Part shown: positions 35,601-62,214 of the stretch, piece after piece
Layout of the letters: every line of letters starts with the position of its first letter
How positions within the stretch are numbered: position 1 is the stretch's first letter
Source: Actinostola sp. cb2023
Taxonomy: Eukaryota > Cnidaria > Anthozoa > Actiniaria > Actinostolidae
Direction: 5' to 3'
Length of the DNA: 64,000 nt
Assembly: GCA_033675265.1 (NCBI GenBank)
Contig: JAUJYZ010001051.1
Location: 1 to 64,000 of the forward strand
Notes under the pieces: generated by a model
Database searches by the model: none
What the model saw: the letters and a program-made list of their open reading frames with translations, nothing else
What the model was told of the DNA's origin: nothing
Translations under genes and position numbers: made by a program

Positions 35601-38600
35601 TATCGTTCACGACTGTCAAAGGATACGACACTCTCATCGGCTCATTCATCCTCTACATCAACTGCGACCACAATCCAACACCATATTTACTAATCATTCA
35701 ATTATTACTATCGTTCACGACTGTCAAACGACCAAGTTAATCTATTATTATCACCTCCCATCACCACAAATCGGCTCAGTATGAGGGCCAGACAAAGCGA
35801 TGGAAATTGCTTTTCATATAACAGAAGTTTTCAAATTTCAGGAGATACAAGAACTATGAGAGACTGAGTTGAATTGCTGACCAAACAGGGAACTTACTAA
35901 CACCACCGAAGCCATGCTCGTGGATCCAGCGGTTTTTGACCGGAGCGCGGACAAAAACCGCTGGATCCTCGAGCATGCACCGAAGCTAGACCGAAGCTGG
36001 GACCGCTAGTCCTCTCACTTTATAATAGTGCTTTACAGCTACCTAGCTAGTTTACAAATCTAGCCTTGATAACTATAATCTTCTGAACATTTTTTGGAGA
36101 TTGCAAAGGTAATAAAATTCCATGACTTTTCCATGACTTTTGTCATTTTTGTGAAATACCATGACTTTTTCAGGCCTGGAAAATGATTTTCTAAATTCAA
36201 TGACTTTCCATGACCGTGTGAACCGTGACTATACATCCATTTTCACTATGTAATCGTTTGGTACAGAAAGGACAAAATATTTGACTGACATTCAGACACC
36301 AGATTGATTCTGGCAGCAGATTCGCCAGCAGCAGATTCGTCCAGCAGCAGATTGGTAGCAGCAGATTCGGATTGACGTCATTTTGACGTCACATATTTTC
36401 GAATCTGCTGCTGGCTTGACAGCAGATTCACTAAGCAGGGGTAGGGAAGTGAAGATGATTGTTTTTAAACAGTTTGTACTGCAAACGAATCAACGAACAC
36501 TAAGAATATATTCAGCGTTGGAAACGAGTGATAAACAAACTAGTGCCGCGGAGGCAAAATAGCCACAAAATATAAAGTAACTCAATGTGATGTACTTTTG
36601 GATGGGCACGATGATCTTCCTGATAGCTGTAACTTGTACATGACAACTGAGCTAACCATATCAAAGCAAACCACTGGTCTGCGTACTTGGTTGCATTTGA
36701 ATGACCTTAGAGAACCAGTAACGCAACACCGGATGTGTGATTACACAATAAATGTATGTCAATTATCAATGCTCAAACAAAGACAATCAGGGCGCGTTCA
36801 CACTGGGATTCTAGATCGATCTGAGATCGATCTGAGATCGATCTAGGTCAAATGCGAGCTAAGTGTGAACGCAATTTTTTTTTCTAGATCGATCTCAGAT
36901 CGATCTACAACTCCAGTGTGAACGCTCCCTCAGATCGATCTGAGATCGATCTGAGATCGATCTGAGATCGATCTCAGATCGATCCAAGTGTGAACGCAAT
37001 TTTTTTTTCTAGATCGATCTGAGATCGATCTCAGATCGATCCAAGTGTGAACGCAAATTTTTTTTCTAGATCGATCTCAGATCGATCCAAGTGTGAACGC
37101 AAGCGAGCTAGAAGTGGGCTATGTTTATATAATTAGAAATGTCAGCTATACTTTATAGTAACATTTACATACATATGTTTTATTTAATATTTCCCGTAGG
37201 GCTTGTCAGTCACAATTTACATTTATAAAGAAATGCGAAAATAGACGGTCATTTATTGTATCACGGCTCGTACGGTGATGGAAAAGCCGCGTATAGCACA
37301 GTTCCGTGTGAACGGAACGCCTAAACGTACAACTTTTTGAACGGTTACAAATTCGTCCGGAACCGTGTAGACGGCCGTTAGGTTGGATGTTCAAAGCGCA
37401 ACAACTGAAACGAGATATAATGGCGCTTTTTGAGCAAACTTGAAATAATCCAAATAATTATTATTTGTATTTCCTGCGGGGACTCATCAGTTTCTCAATA
37501 TATCACCGCGTAAATATAAACTGCAGCTTATAAGCACTGGGCTTATACAAGTTCGTAATGGTTTATGGGTGGGCTTATAAACGGCAATTGTTGTTGTTTG
37601 AAAGTATATGGGCCTATAACCGGGAAGGCTTATAAGCTGGGGGAGGGGGCGGTATGGCCTTATTTTGAGCGTTCACCCAACAGGCCACGTGCAGGACTTG
37701 CGACATTTTGGGCGAGCGCTTAATTTCAAGCACCTTTTCGCAAGACAAGTCACACGATTTTTCTGTTGAAGTCATAAACGGCCTACACAAACCAAAGCTA
37801 TGTAGACTACACTAGACAGCGCCATCTAAGCCTGGTCATTTTTCAAAAGCAATATACGCCACGTTTACAAGCAGCAAAGGCATGATTCCAATGATCCCGC
37901 AATGTTGTGGTACAACATCACGAATAATCACGTGCATCACTCGAGCGTACTGCTCATGAATGTTCACAACTAATTTACATATAAGCAGAATCATGACCAT
38001 ATAAAAACGAGTTTAATACGAAATCATTCTACTAACATTGAAAATTTTCACCATAGAGCAAATCTAACTCAGAGAAACAGAAGAAAGAAAGAAAAAAAAA
38101 AGAATTATTGATACTACATTTGACTGGGATTCGAACCCGAGACTTCTGCGTCGTAGTCCAACGTCTTACCTATTCTCCCAAAAATAACAACTTTTCAAGT
38201 ATCCAGTGTGAACGCAAATCCAAAGTGGACTCAGATCGATCTGAGATCGATCTCAGATCGATCTCAGATCGATCCAAGTGTGAACGCAATTTTTTTTTCT
38301 AGATCGATCTCAGATCGATCTCAGATCGATCTAGAACCCCAGTGTGAACGCGCCCTCAAACATAACTGACGTGATGTCAAGTTTTAAAATATTTAAAATT
38401 CGTATTAGAATTACTTATTAGGCTCCTTCCACACTGTTTATGTTGTTTATGTTTGGAGTCTCCAGTATCGAAAGGTTAAAAGGTTTGGGCTGGCGTTTTT
38501 GTCTAGCCCTTGTTGTCGCTCTTCCCTTCCCTACCCCTGTTCAGTAAATCTGCTGTCAAGCCAGCAGCAGATTTGGTATTCTGTGACGTCAATATGACGT

Positions 38601-39670
38601 CATTCCGAATCTGCTGCTTCCAATCTGCTGCTGGTCGAATCTGCTGCTGGCGAATCTGCTGCCAGAATCAATCTGGTCGTTCAGACTCTCAAGATTGTAT
38701 CACCATCATCATTTATCGATCACAATACGCACCACAGGGAGCCCAATCAGGTACTCTATTGAAATAAGTGAAACGCAGGCGTATCACCACAGGAAGCCCA
38801 ATATAATATACTATCCTATCAAAGAAATAGTTGGATTGCTTGTGTAGGTACTTCCACAAAAAGTCACCCCCAACCCATGTTTGAGAGTCCAGCAGTGCTC
38901 CTTGGCGGCAAGGGCTTGAAGAAAGCCAAGGATGGTACGTCAAAAAATCTGGACAAGCAACGAATTTGGAGATGGTTCTATCAAAATATATAGGAGAAAT
39001 CGTTTTTCCTAATTTTTCGCCATGCTAGATGTTGTAACTGCTCAGAATCTTTTCCAATGTCATTTTTTAAAGAAAGCCAATGATTGAACGTCAATAAATC
39101 TGGATAATCAACGAAATTGGAGATGGTTGTATCTGATCAAAATTACGTGGAAGTATTAATAGTATCATGATCATGTTCGAGCGTCCAGAGGTGCTCTTCG
39201 GCCAACTACAATATCACCGGCAATCTTCTACTCCTCCCATTCACTCCAAACTTTCAAGACAATAGTGTTTTTATGACAATGTTGGCCATACCTCTACAAC
39301 ATCTCCGCCGACTACTTGTAACCCTTGACAACCACGAATAATCTCCAATCCTTGAATACTTGTCAGACCACCGATTTCAGGAGTTCCTGTTTGATACAAA
39401 ACTTGCTAGTGTTAATTAACACTACAAAGTATTGTTGGTAAATTCAATGAATAAAGCAGGAGACTCATTACCTGTACCAGGTGCAAAGGCGGGGTCAAGG
39501 CCATCGATATCAAAGCTTATATACACTGGTCCATCTCCCATCTGCTGGCGAACCTCTGACATTAGAGGCTCTAGTGACTTGTACCAGCATTCATGTGCTG
39601 GGACCACTCTGAATCCCTAACAAGCAAACACATTGATAGAAACACACTCGTATTCATGTGCTTATTATTA

Positions 39671-39713
<43 letters not shown>

Positions 39714-39852
39714 CATTATCATTATCATTATCATTATCATTATCATTATCATTATCATTATCATTATCATTATCATTATCATTATCATTATCATTATCAT
39801 TATCATTATCATTATCATTATCATTATCATTATCATTATCATTATCATTATC

Positions 39853-39938
<86 letters not shown>

Positions 39939-42900
39939 TATTATTACTGTCTAAATCAAACCTTCGTGCTTTCCAGCTCGTGACTATTACATGCAACTCG
40001 AAAAGCGTTGCAGAAATTTGAAACATATTTTCGTGGCATAATTGCTCATGCATAGCCTGCTGAACAGGCGTTCTAAAGCCGCATCTATACGAACAAGATT
40101 TCCTTGACAAGTTTTCCCGCTTACAAGGAAACATTGGCAATTTTTTGTCATCTACACGAGCAAGTTTTCCCTTGCCTTGTCAAGGAAAACTTGTCAAGGA
40201 AAATTTGCTCGTGTAGATTCGGCTTTAGCGGGAACCGGGAAAACTGAGGGCCGGGGAGGATTGGGACCAGGTTGGGGAGAGGGAGGGGAGATTACACTGA
40301 AAAAATATGTTGTCAGAAAGGGGTATCAGTTAGGATAAAACACGCGTACACTTTGATGAAATCCTCTGACACCCTCACACCCCACCCCACCAGGCGATAA
40401 ATAGTAATACTGTTATACCTTTTCTGTTGCATAACTGTAAACAGTTCCATCATACCATGAACCCCGTAGACCAATCTGGACAACTCGCTTACAGTCCAAC
40501 AGACCTTCCTCTGCTGCATGGTAGAATGGACTGCCATGGAAAATGTCTTCACCATACATTGATGGGCTGGTATCTGAATGAGCATCTATATGAACCAATC
40601 CAACAGGACCATGCTTTTCCTGGAAAATTGATGAGTGATATAATCAGTATGATAAAGATTACAACTGTAGAATGTTTTTGATTCATATTCATTAATAATA
40701 ATCTACCTGACAAAGGAATTTTGTTTATATACTAGATATAAGTTATTTACCGATCTGTGCCCGAAGGCCCGACCTAAAGTCGGTAAATAACTTTTTTCCC
40801 TCGAAAAATCGACTGATTCAGCACTTACAAAGTGGATAGCGTGGACCTACGGCAGGAATAGGAAAATACTGCCCGCTCAACGAACCAATCAAATTGAAGC
40901 ATTCAAATACCGTGCGCTTGTAAAAATAATTGGGTATATTACGCGCGCTATTATTACATGTTGTTATTGTTGTTATCATTATTGTTATTGTTGTTGTTGT
41001 TGTTGTTACCTTTATAGCTTTTAATATAGGATAGCTAATGGTGTGATCTCCTCCTAAGATCAATGGACGACACCCTTCATCAAGGATTGCCCTTATTTTG
41101 TCTTGTATTCGTTTCATAGAATCTTTAATGTTGAAAGTATTGACAGAGATATCACCAACATCAGCGACCATTAGAGACTCAAATGGAGCAGCACCAGTTG
41201 CAGGGTTGTACGGACGTAGCATGGACGATTCACTTCGTATCTGACGCGGTCCAAACCTTAACAACAACAAACGAATATTTCAAGGCATATAAGCGTAATT
41301 TTATACACCACGGTTTTCAAAACCGTTCTCCTATAGTCTATTTGAAATAGGAAATAGTAGATACTTTCGGCATGGCTGCTACAAGTTACGGCTACATTTA
41401 TTTCTGCTTTGTGTATTATATAATACCAAGAGAATATGATATAGATTATGGTCTTTTGATCACATAGCTAGGAACAGGTTTATATTAACAAACAAACAAA
41501 TAGGGAACGTCAAGTTCGTTATTTGTGCAGATAGTTGTTTCAGTCAACCGGACCACAAAAAGACGATGTCATTCATGAAAGGGTGCGCAAATTTAGTGAA
41601 AACATGGAAAAAGAAACAATTATGAAAACAATAAACAACAAAACACTTTATTCGAACTTCGTCGTCCTCGACCTCCTCGCGGGAAGCGGGAAGCGGGAAT
41701 CGGGAATCGGGAAGCGGGAAGCGGGAAGCGGGAAGCGGGAAGCGGGATATCAATAGTTTTTACCTCGAGATACGGGAAATACACTGGAATCATAATCCGA
41801 GAATGTGAGTGTGCAAATATCGGTCATATAAGCCGGATATTCCAAGTCCTTTTCGCATGAGTGGGAAAGTTACGATATCGTGCCGTCACGGTAGCACGAT
41901 ACCGTGCCGTCACGGTAGCGTAGGTTTTACAAACCGACATGAAAACGATTCTGTGTCGTCGTTTGGTTTAGCTAGCTATAGATTTGATAACTATGAATAA
42001 ACATTGATGATCCCAACGCATGACGTTTGGACGTTTGGATCCCGATACATATGAGTGAGAAACGTAATATGCACGTATAAGGAGTACTTTCACAGATATA
42101 ATTAACAATTGCAACGAACAAACGAAAGACGTTATACACCTACAGTATTTCAAAAATCGTTGTCGTAGTCGAAGCAACAGTCAACACTCCAAGACTGCAA
42201 CGGATTTTGGTAAATTTTCTCGTAATTAATTTATTCAGTTGCGGCCATTGTAAATAGTTATCATGAATGTAGTTTTTCAGACTGTTTGGAAGCGTTGCAC
42301 ATTTTTAAATGAAAATGCTTGATGCCTGCTCTTGTTCAACGGGTTTAGTACCAGCACCACTGAACACGTTTGTAGTACTTGTATTTTCCTAAATATTCGG
42401 TTTAACACCTGAACTACCACTTCAGCTTGCCATAATAATATGTCACAAACGCATGCAACCAAAATATGCCGTCTGAATAAATTAATTACGAGACAAATTA
42501 TCGAAATCCTTTGCAATCTTGGAGTGTTGACTGTTGCTTCGGCTGCGACAACGATTTTTGAAATAGGTGTATATCAGAACCATCTGACCATGAAAATGCA
42601 ACCTCAAGTCGTCCCAAGTACGTACTGCAGACGGACGATTCGGAGATCTTTATCCGGCTATGCTCACTAACACGACACATAGTCTCCCTCGTCACGCAAC
42701 TGTCCGACTGTCATTGTCATAATGCCCGAGTATACGCTCATTGAGCGTCTTGTTATATTTCACGAGGGTGGAATACATGTCGTCTTGCGATGTCACGCCA
42801 GTTTCGTAGAAGTTGGCTTGTTATCACACTGAGTTGCACCTCTCAAGTCAGTTCGATCCCTCGGTGACAGTTGACGATGCAGCCGGGTTGAATTCACATT

Positions 42901-43188
42901 CTGGCTATATTCTAGCTCCTAAAAAATAAAAAAAACATAAGCTTACCTTGTTCCCACTCTGTTTGAAGCTCCAGCGTCAAAAGGAATCCCAACAAAGCAC
43001 GCATCCAGTCCTTTGGCTGATTTCTCGTATGGCAGTCTCATCATCGTCGATATTCCTCCAGACCGTGGCATTTCGTCTGGCGTCAAAGGAAAGTTCAACT
43101 TTTTGCTTGAAACCATGCTTGTAGTGAGTGACCTAACTTGATGAAACAGTGTCCGGTTAAAGCCCCTTATTAGAAGAGACCGATTCAT
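32641..43188 (-). CDS. Agmatinase / guanidino-acid hydrolase, mitochondrial-type (copy 2, inverted)
   Basis: Minus-strand exons: 43188-42947, 41256-41010, 40619-40419, 39616-39472, 39386-39292 and 32742-32641 (TGA); 343 residues in frame, with the same six-exon structure as copy 1. Metal motifs are intact: [17 protein letters not shown] and [16 protein letters not shown]. The start [15 protein letters not shown] is basic and amphipathic-looking, so a mitochondrial presequence is likely. This leader differs from that of copy 1, while the protein from [10 protein letters not shown] onward is nearly the same. Exon 3 is much more diverged (201 against 189 bp; residues [16 protein letters not shown] replace [12 protein letters not shown]). 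Exons 4 and 5 and the intron between them look identical. Upstream in-frame Met codons (to 43308) would add a longer leader; I prefer 43188. It faces copy 1 tail-to-tail and is divergent from VPS53. Confidence 0.93.
32815..35730. repeat. 108-bp satellite array in the last intron of agmatinase 2
   Basis: About 27 monomers of the same satellite as at 19465-21075, in inverted orientation. Monomers differ at a few recurring positions (GACTCATT or GGCTCATT; CGACAACAAT or CGACCACAAT). Some blocks of three to five monomers repeat as higher-order units. Open frames are artefacts of the 108-bp period. Confidence 0.95.
35913..35977. mobile_element. Short perfect hairpin (GCTCGNGGATCCAGCGGTTTTTG arms)
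   Basis: CATGCTCGTGGATCCAGCGG is mirrored by CCGCTGGATCCTCGAGCATG with a short loop. It lies in the last intron of agmatinase 2 and is absent from copy 1. It is probably a miniature foldback element. Confidence 0.55.
36790..38355. mobile_element. Nested element with GGGCGCGTTCACACTGG ends and GATCGATCTGA arrays
   Basis: GGGCGCGTTCACACTGGG at the left and CCCAGTGTGAACGCGCCC at the right, with TCA directly on both sides (36787-36789, 38356-38358). A 3-bp target duplication fits PIF/Harbinger-like elements. Both ends carry palindromic runs of AGATCGATCTGAGATCGATC, punctuated by copies of CCAGTGTGAACGC and T-runs, suggesting repeated self-insertion or amplification of the ends. The interior (37110-38190) is unassigned apart from a tRNA-like fragment. 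Confidence 0.8.
38105..38172 (-). ncRNA. tRNA-like fragment (probable SINE head)
   Basis: On the minus strand, GGTAAGACGTTGGACTACGA (A-box region) is followed by CTCGGGTTCGAATCCCAGTC (a perfect B-box GGTTCGAATCC). The acceptor stem does not close, so this is a tRNA-derived repeat rather than a working tRNA. Confidence 0.5.
38700..39290. repeat. Intron segment with a diverged direct duplication
   Basis: CATGTTTGAGAGTCCAGCAG near 38877 and CATGTTCGAGCGTCCAGAGG near 39172 are related. AAATCTGGACAAGCAACGAA near 38945 and AAATCTGGATAATCAACGAA near 39096 are also related. An old duplication of roughly 150-300 bp is therefore present. Two recurrent motifs (38731, 38786) sit at its left. The right part contains the LINE-free site matching 17041-17118. 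Confidence 0.55.
39617..39660 (-). repeat. Remnant of the exon-4 acceptor repeat in agmatinase 2
   Basis: Upstream of the real acceptor lies only the 3' part of one extra repeat unit (reading CACATGAATACGAGTGTGTT on the gene strand), cut off by an ATT/ATC microsatellite. The ancestor therefore had at least two units before the loci diverged. Confidence 0.8.
39661..39944. repeat. (ATTATC)n and (ATT)n microsatellite in agmatinase 2 intron 3
   Basis: An ATT run, about 30 hexamers of ATTATC and a second ATT run, 284 bp in all. It directly abuts the truncated acceptor repeat. Long single-residue open frames (Leu, Ile, Ser/Leu, Asn/Asp) are artefacts. Confidence 0.95.
40074..40227. mobile_element. 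MITE of the TAAAGCCGCATCTACACGAGC family, copy 2
   Basis: TAAAGCCGCATCTATACGAA at the left is mirrored by CTCGTGTAGATTCGGCTTTA at the right. TCAAGGAAAACTTG repeats lie inside. It is in intron 3 of agmatinase 2. Confidence 0.75.
41690..41752. repeat. GGGAAGC heptamer minisatellite
   Basis: Nine units of GGGAAGC or GGGAATC in intron 1 of agmatinase 2. Nothing similar is seen in copy 1. Confidence 0.9.
42135..42571. mobile_element. TACACCTATTTCAA-type foldback MITE, copy 2
   Basis: TACACCTACAGTATTTCAAA at the left is mirrored by TTTGAAATAGGTGTA at the right. The arms reach about 110 bp and include GTCAACACTCCAAGACTGCA and TAATTAATTTATTCAG with their mirrors. The outer end matches the element at 6201-6486. 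It is in intron 1 of agmatinase 2. Confidence 0.75.
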
Positions 43189-45599
43189 TTTTAGCCGTTG
43201 TATCTTGTACCACAGGCGCCTCGAAGTGCTACTAGAAACCCTTACGTTACTGATATAGATAATTAAAGCCACTGGCATGAATGACTGGTCTGACCTTTGT
43301 TTATGCATCTATAATGTCGTGTTTAGCGGATTGCGTGCATGCTGCGGGCCTTGCGTGTTGTGGACTGTGGACACTGACTGCGGATTTCAGAGTGCGGATT
43401 TCGGACTGCGGGCTGTGGTCTGCCAACTGAGGGCTGCGGACTACGGATTTTTTTAGATTTTTAGCACAAAAAGAAAATGAATAGAATAATTTTTTTTTGA
43501 TTTTTAGCACAAAAAGAAAATGAATAGAATAATAGAATAATGAATAGAATAATACGTAATATAAACTAGATATTATTTAAGCATCCTTTTTCCATTTGTA
43601 TTCCTTTAATTTTATTTGGAGACTTTCTTATACAGTAAAAACCCGCATAAAAGAACCCCTATTTTTCCAAGTCAGGCTGAAATGGTTCTTATATATTGGG
43701 TGTCATGCCTATGGCGGGGATTTGATTTTTTCAAGAAATTTTCAGTCAAATTCCCTCAGGGGCTAGAAGGAAAGGTCAAATGTGGTTAAAAAAATGTATA
43801 CCCAGGGCAAAATGTCCCTCATTTTGCGAGAGATATAGTTTATTTATTAGTTTTGAAAAATACAACAAAACAAAAAAAGATCATCAAAACCCAAACTTCA
43901 GTTCAGTTAGGTCCACACTTGGACCAGATTGAGATGTTCAAGCCACATCAGTTTCACTTCTTCTGTTGCCAAAAGTACCATTCTCGATACTTCATCAGTC
44001 ATCGGAAGGAATACCCTTGTACTGTTTTAATAAACAGATAGACTGTCATGAATTATCGTCACTCAATAAGTTACTTATGAAACTTGTTTGTCTTTAATGT
44101 AAGAATAAAGTATGAACATTTGAATGAAATAACATTTGAGTATTTTTACTCACCTACGATACTCAATTTATACTGATAATACCATTCTTCTTGTGCTGTA
44201 AACGTGATCACGTGAGTCAGATCACGTACGTGTTGAAAGCATGCTTCGATCCGGCAGTTATTTCGCCGCGGAAATTTCAATTTTACTTGTAATTTTACTT
44301 TTCAAATTTTCCCTACGCCGGGCAAGCCTGTTTAAGGTATCAGGGTACCCCAAAAAAACTTTCAAACCACCGGTTTTGATTTTTTTTGACAATCAAATCT
44401 AATTGAATATTATCTATCATCTCCAAAAAACAGAATCTAAAAATATTTTTTTCCTAAAAAGTTAGAATCAAAAAACGAATTTTGGTTTCATTTGGTGCAA
44501 AAAGATGTTGACAAGCAAGCTGTCAACAGTACTCACGCAACAGACTTTCCACAAAGATTCAGATGCGAAGAAAGTATCCAAAAATCGTAACTGCTCACTC
44601 AAAACATCCTTGAATAGCGATGCGAAACCACTCACGGTCAAGATGCTCGTATTTTCCGCCAGCAGTAACTTTGTTTTCCTGCCACGTTGTGTTACGTACT
44701 GTAAGGCGATCTGCTTTTGACTGCCATTCATATGTCATCAGGTATTGGATCACATATTTGTGGTGGATTAAGGACGCTTGTGTAAACAAAGGCGGTACTT
44801 GACTTGAAAACTCTTTTGCCTTTATTTCGGAAACAAAATAGCCATGAATCAAGCGCACATTTTGAGTTCCGGTTCAAAGGGATTTTATCCGATTTAGCTG
44901 AAATTTGGTAGATACTTTGTCAAATAAATATTCTTCAAAAAGGTGTCTCCGAATTTTAATATTCAGTTTCCTTCGAAAGTTATAACTTGTTTTGTAAAGT
45001 GTTTTGCAGTTTTGCAGAGCTCGAAGTTTAGGACCGTATAAAAACGCAACGGGTTAATTTATCGATAAACGGAGACACCTTTTTTGTAAACTATATCTCA
45101 TGAGCTTATAAAGGTATTAGTCGAGGATTTCCGATAAATTGCGGCTGTATGGGACCTCGGTGATGATAGTGATGTGAAAATCTGAACTTTTTTACCTATT
45201 TCAAATATACTGTTTTTGTTCTAAAAACTAATTATTTTATTGAATTCTGCATTTATTCAGCTTTCAGAAAATGTATACTTTATAGAGGTTTTAACGTAAC
45301 GAGTACGCGCTAGAGCGTGTTGCGTGCATGATGGTCGTTTGGGGTACCCTGATACCTTAATCAAAATCCCAGCCCACGGATAGCACATTGATACTGTAGG
45401 TGCATAATTAAGGGGAAAAAATACCCAAAATGTTTAAAATGAGCTGAAATTCACTCCAGATGTGAAGAAGCTCTAGATAAACACACTTGTATTTGTTTTA
45501 GTAAATTTAACTTTATTCAGAAATGGTCGATTGTTTTTATTTGTTTATTTTATTTGCGACAAAAGATTGCAGACCAGCGGTTACTCCCATGAATTCAAT
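43189..45599. other. Divergent promoter region between agmatinase 2 and VPS53
   Basis: The two genes are head-to-head, 2.4 kb apart. The space contains a degenerate CTGCGGACT-type repeat at about 43350-43450, half of a pogo-like end (TACAGTAAAAACCCGCATAA, 43633) and a 1-kb transposon at 44332-45360. No clear core promoter motif is visible. Short open frames at 44468-44858 belong to the transposon and show no domain. Confidence 0.45.
44332..45360. mobile_element. 1-kb non-autonomous element with TTAAGGTATCAGGGTACCCC ends
   Basis: The 20-bp terminal inverted repeats are perfect and begin and end with TTAA, which could be a piggyBac-type TTAA target duplication. An inner pair (AAGGTGTCTCCG / CGGAGACACCTT) lies at about 44940 and 45068. 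No transposase. Confidence 0.75.
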
Positions 45600-60701
<15,102 letters not shown>

Positions 60702-60778
60702 GTCTGAATATCCGCCACAATATAGTTTATAAAGGACTGATAAAAATGTCATATATTTCAATATCAATAAATAAGACA

Positions 60779-61063
60779 TACAATCATTTGCAAAAATTCT
60801 GGCCGCTACGAAATATCAATATATCGGGTGCATTATGGGTAATTAAATAATCGAAAATTCCCCTTAAAGCGGGTTAACGCCAGCAAAGTTCGTAAAAATA
60901 TTTAGTATAATGTTTATTTTAGTCTTACGTTTGTTGTTTGTAAATTTTGCTTCATTTAATAAGTTAGGAAACTCAAAATAGTATTATTTAATTACCCATA
61001 ATGCACCCGACATATTGATATATTGACATTTCGTGGCGGCCAGAATTTTTGCAAATGACTGTA
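60779..61063. mobile_element. TA-flanked foldback MITE downstream of VPS53
   Basis: TACAATCATTTGCAAAAATT at the left is mirrored by AATTTTTGCAAATGACTGTA at the right, with about 70-bp arms including GGGTGCATTATGGGTAATTA. TA borders and a CAGTCATTTGC-like end fit Tc1/mariner-type MITEs. It begins right after the VPS53 polyadenylation signal. Confidence 0.8.
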
Positions 61064-61759
61064 ACAACAGCTCATACACCAGTCTCAGCGTTTTTCTATT
61101 CTGAGATGGTCGATATTTCCCCCATCCTAGTAGCAATTCCTAATCATTTTCTTTCCTTCCACGGAAGGACTCTCGTGTTACGTCCACACGTTCTCAACAG
61201 TTCGCGTTTTCCGTGAAAACAACATCAGTCGTGTGTGCGCATGCTCGGGACCTCGGTTTCCGTGCCGAGTGTTCGCATTATTGCTGTTTGGGTTTAGCTT
61301 TATTAGGACGCAACGGAATTGTATATCCGTGCTTTTAATACTCTACAGATGAGAAACAAACCCAGAGAAACTGGATGCAAATAAAGACAGAGACAACAAA
61401 TATATACTGAAAGTTTTTTTTTGACTCATTGGTAAATCATTTTCAAGAATTGTACGATTTGCATAAGTTTATTTCGAGGTTGTAGCATGAAACAATTCAC
61501 TAATTGGCGGCACTTGTTAAATGCGTGTCTGGTTTGGTGGGCTTCCTGTGCCAAGAGCGCGCGGTGAATTATTTACTGGGCTCCCTGTGGTACATTACGT
61601 GTTTCGGAGTAAGAATACAGAGAGCTCAGTATGATAGTTGTCCCACGCAAGCTACCACAGGAAACAAAATAGAAGCGCAGACGAAATGGTTGGGCTGCCT
61701 TTGCTACATTCATTAGCAGCTGTGTCCCGTCCCCCAGCCCCAGTTTGTGCAAGAAATCC

Positions 61760-61993
61760 TAAAGCCGCGGCTACACGAGCATATTTGTGCTTGTCAGTTC
61801 AGAGTCAGGTGGTATAAACTTTGTCACATCTCAAGCGCGCGGCTAAAATCGCACGTGCAGCCATGTTTGCACAAACGATGTAACATAGATGAGTCGCGAG
61901 AAATTACATTAGTTACAATTTTCGTCACAAAATTGAAGATTTCTTGTCCGTGCAGCTGCTGCCCAAAAGCTCGGCCGTGTAGTCGCGGCTTTA
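61760..61993. mobile_element. MITE of the TAAAGCCGCNNCTACACGAGC family, copy 3
   Basis: TAAAGCCGCGGCTACACGAG at the left is mirrored by CTCGGCCGTGTAGTCGCGGCTTTA-type sequence at the right. The interior differs from copies 1 and 2, so only the ends define the family. Confidence 0.7.
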
Positions 61994-62214
61994 CTCGCTC
62001 GCTCTGTGGTATGTCGTTTGAGGAAACTAAATGGTACAACCAAGAGGATCCTCTCTAATTTGATGCTACAACCTTTTATCACAAAACTGTTCAGACATAT
62101 AAATGATGAGGGCAAATTCGTACTCCCAAATTTCAGCCATTTGTGCACGCGTCAAGCAGACTATTACAATCAGTTGAGTTGCCTCGAATCGCTTCGTCAG
62201 AAAAGGCAGGCAGG

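Larger units (their letters stand above)
36298..38677. mobile_element. 2.4-kb non-autonomous DNA element with AGCAGCAGATTCG-repeat ends and 9-bp target duplication
   Basis: ACCAGATTGATTCTGGCAGC at the left is mirrored at the right end. Each terminal region of about 130 bp has four to five copies of (C)AGCAGCAGATTCG and a TGACGTCA palindrome. CATTCAGAC (36289-36297) and CGTTCAGAC (38678-38686) flank it, a 9-bp target duplication with one mismatch, as in Mutator-like elements. No transposase is recognised. Another element is nested inside at 36790-38355. Confidence 0.85.
60702..62214. other. Intergenic spacer between VPS53 and SGK (tail-to-tail)
   Basis: Contains AATAAA near 60767 (likely VPS53 polyadenylation) and a foldback at 60779-61063. 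A cluster of recurrent motifs sits at 61537, 61577 and 61658, followed by a MITE at 61760-61993. TTTATT near 61468 could be the SGK polyadenylation signal on the minus strand. Short frames here have no domains. Confidence 0.5.

Noticed and set aside
13161..43188. Inverted agmatinase copy as a pure assembly artefact
   Set aside because: Different leader, diverged exon 3, different insertions (LINE, nested elements) and different repeat lengths make a simple haplotype duplication unlikely. Long reads would still be needed to exclude it fully.
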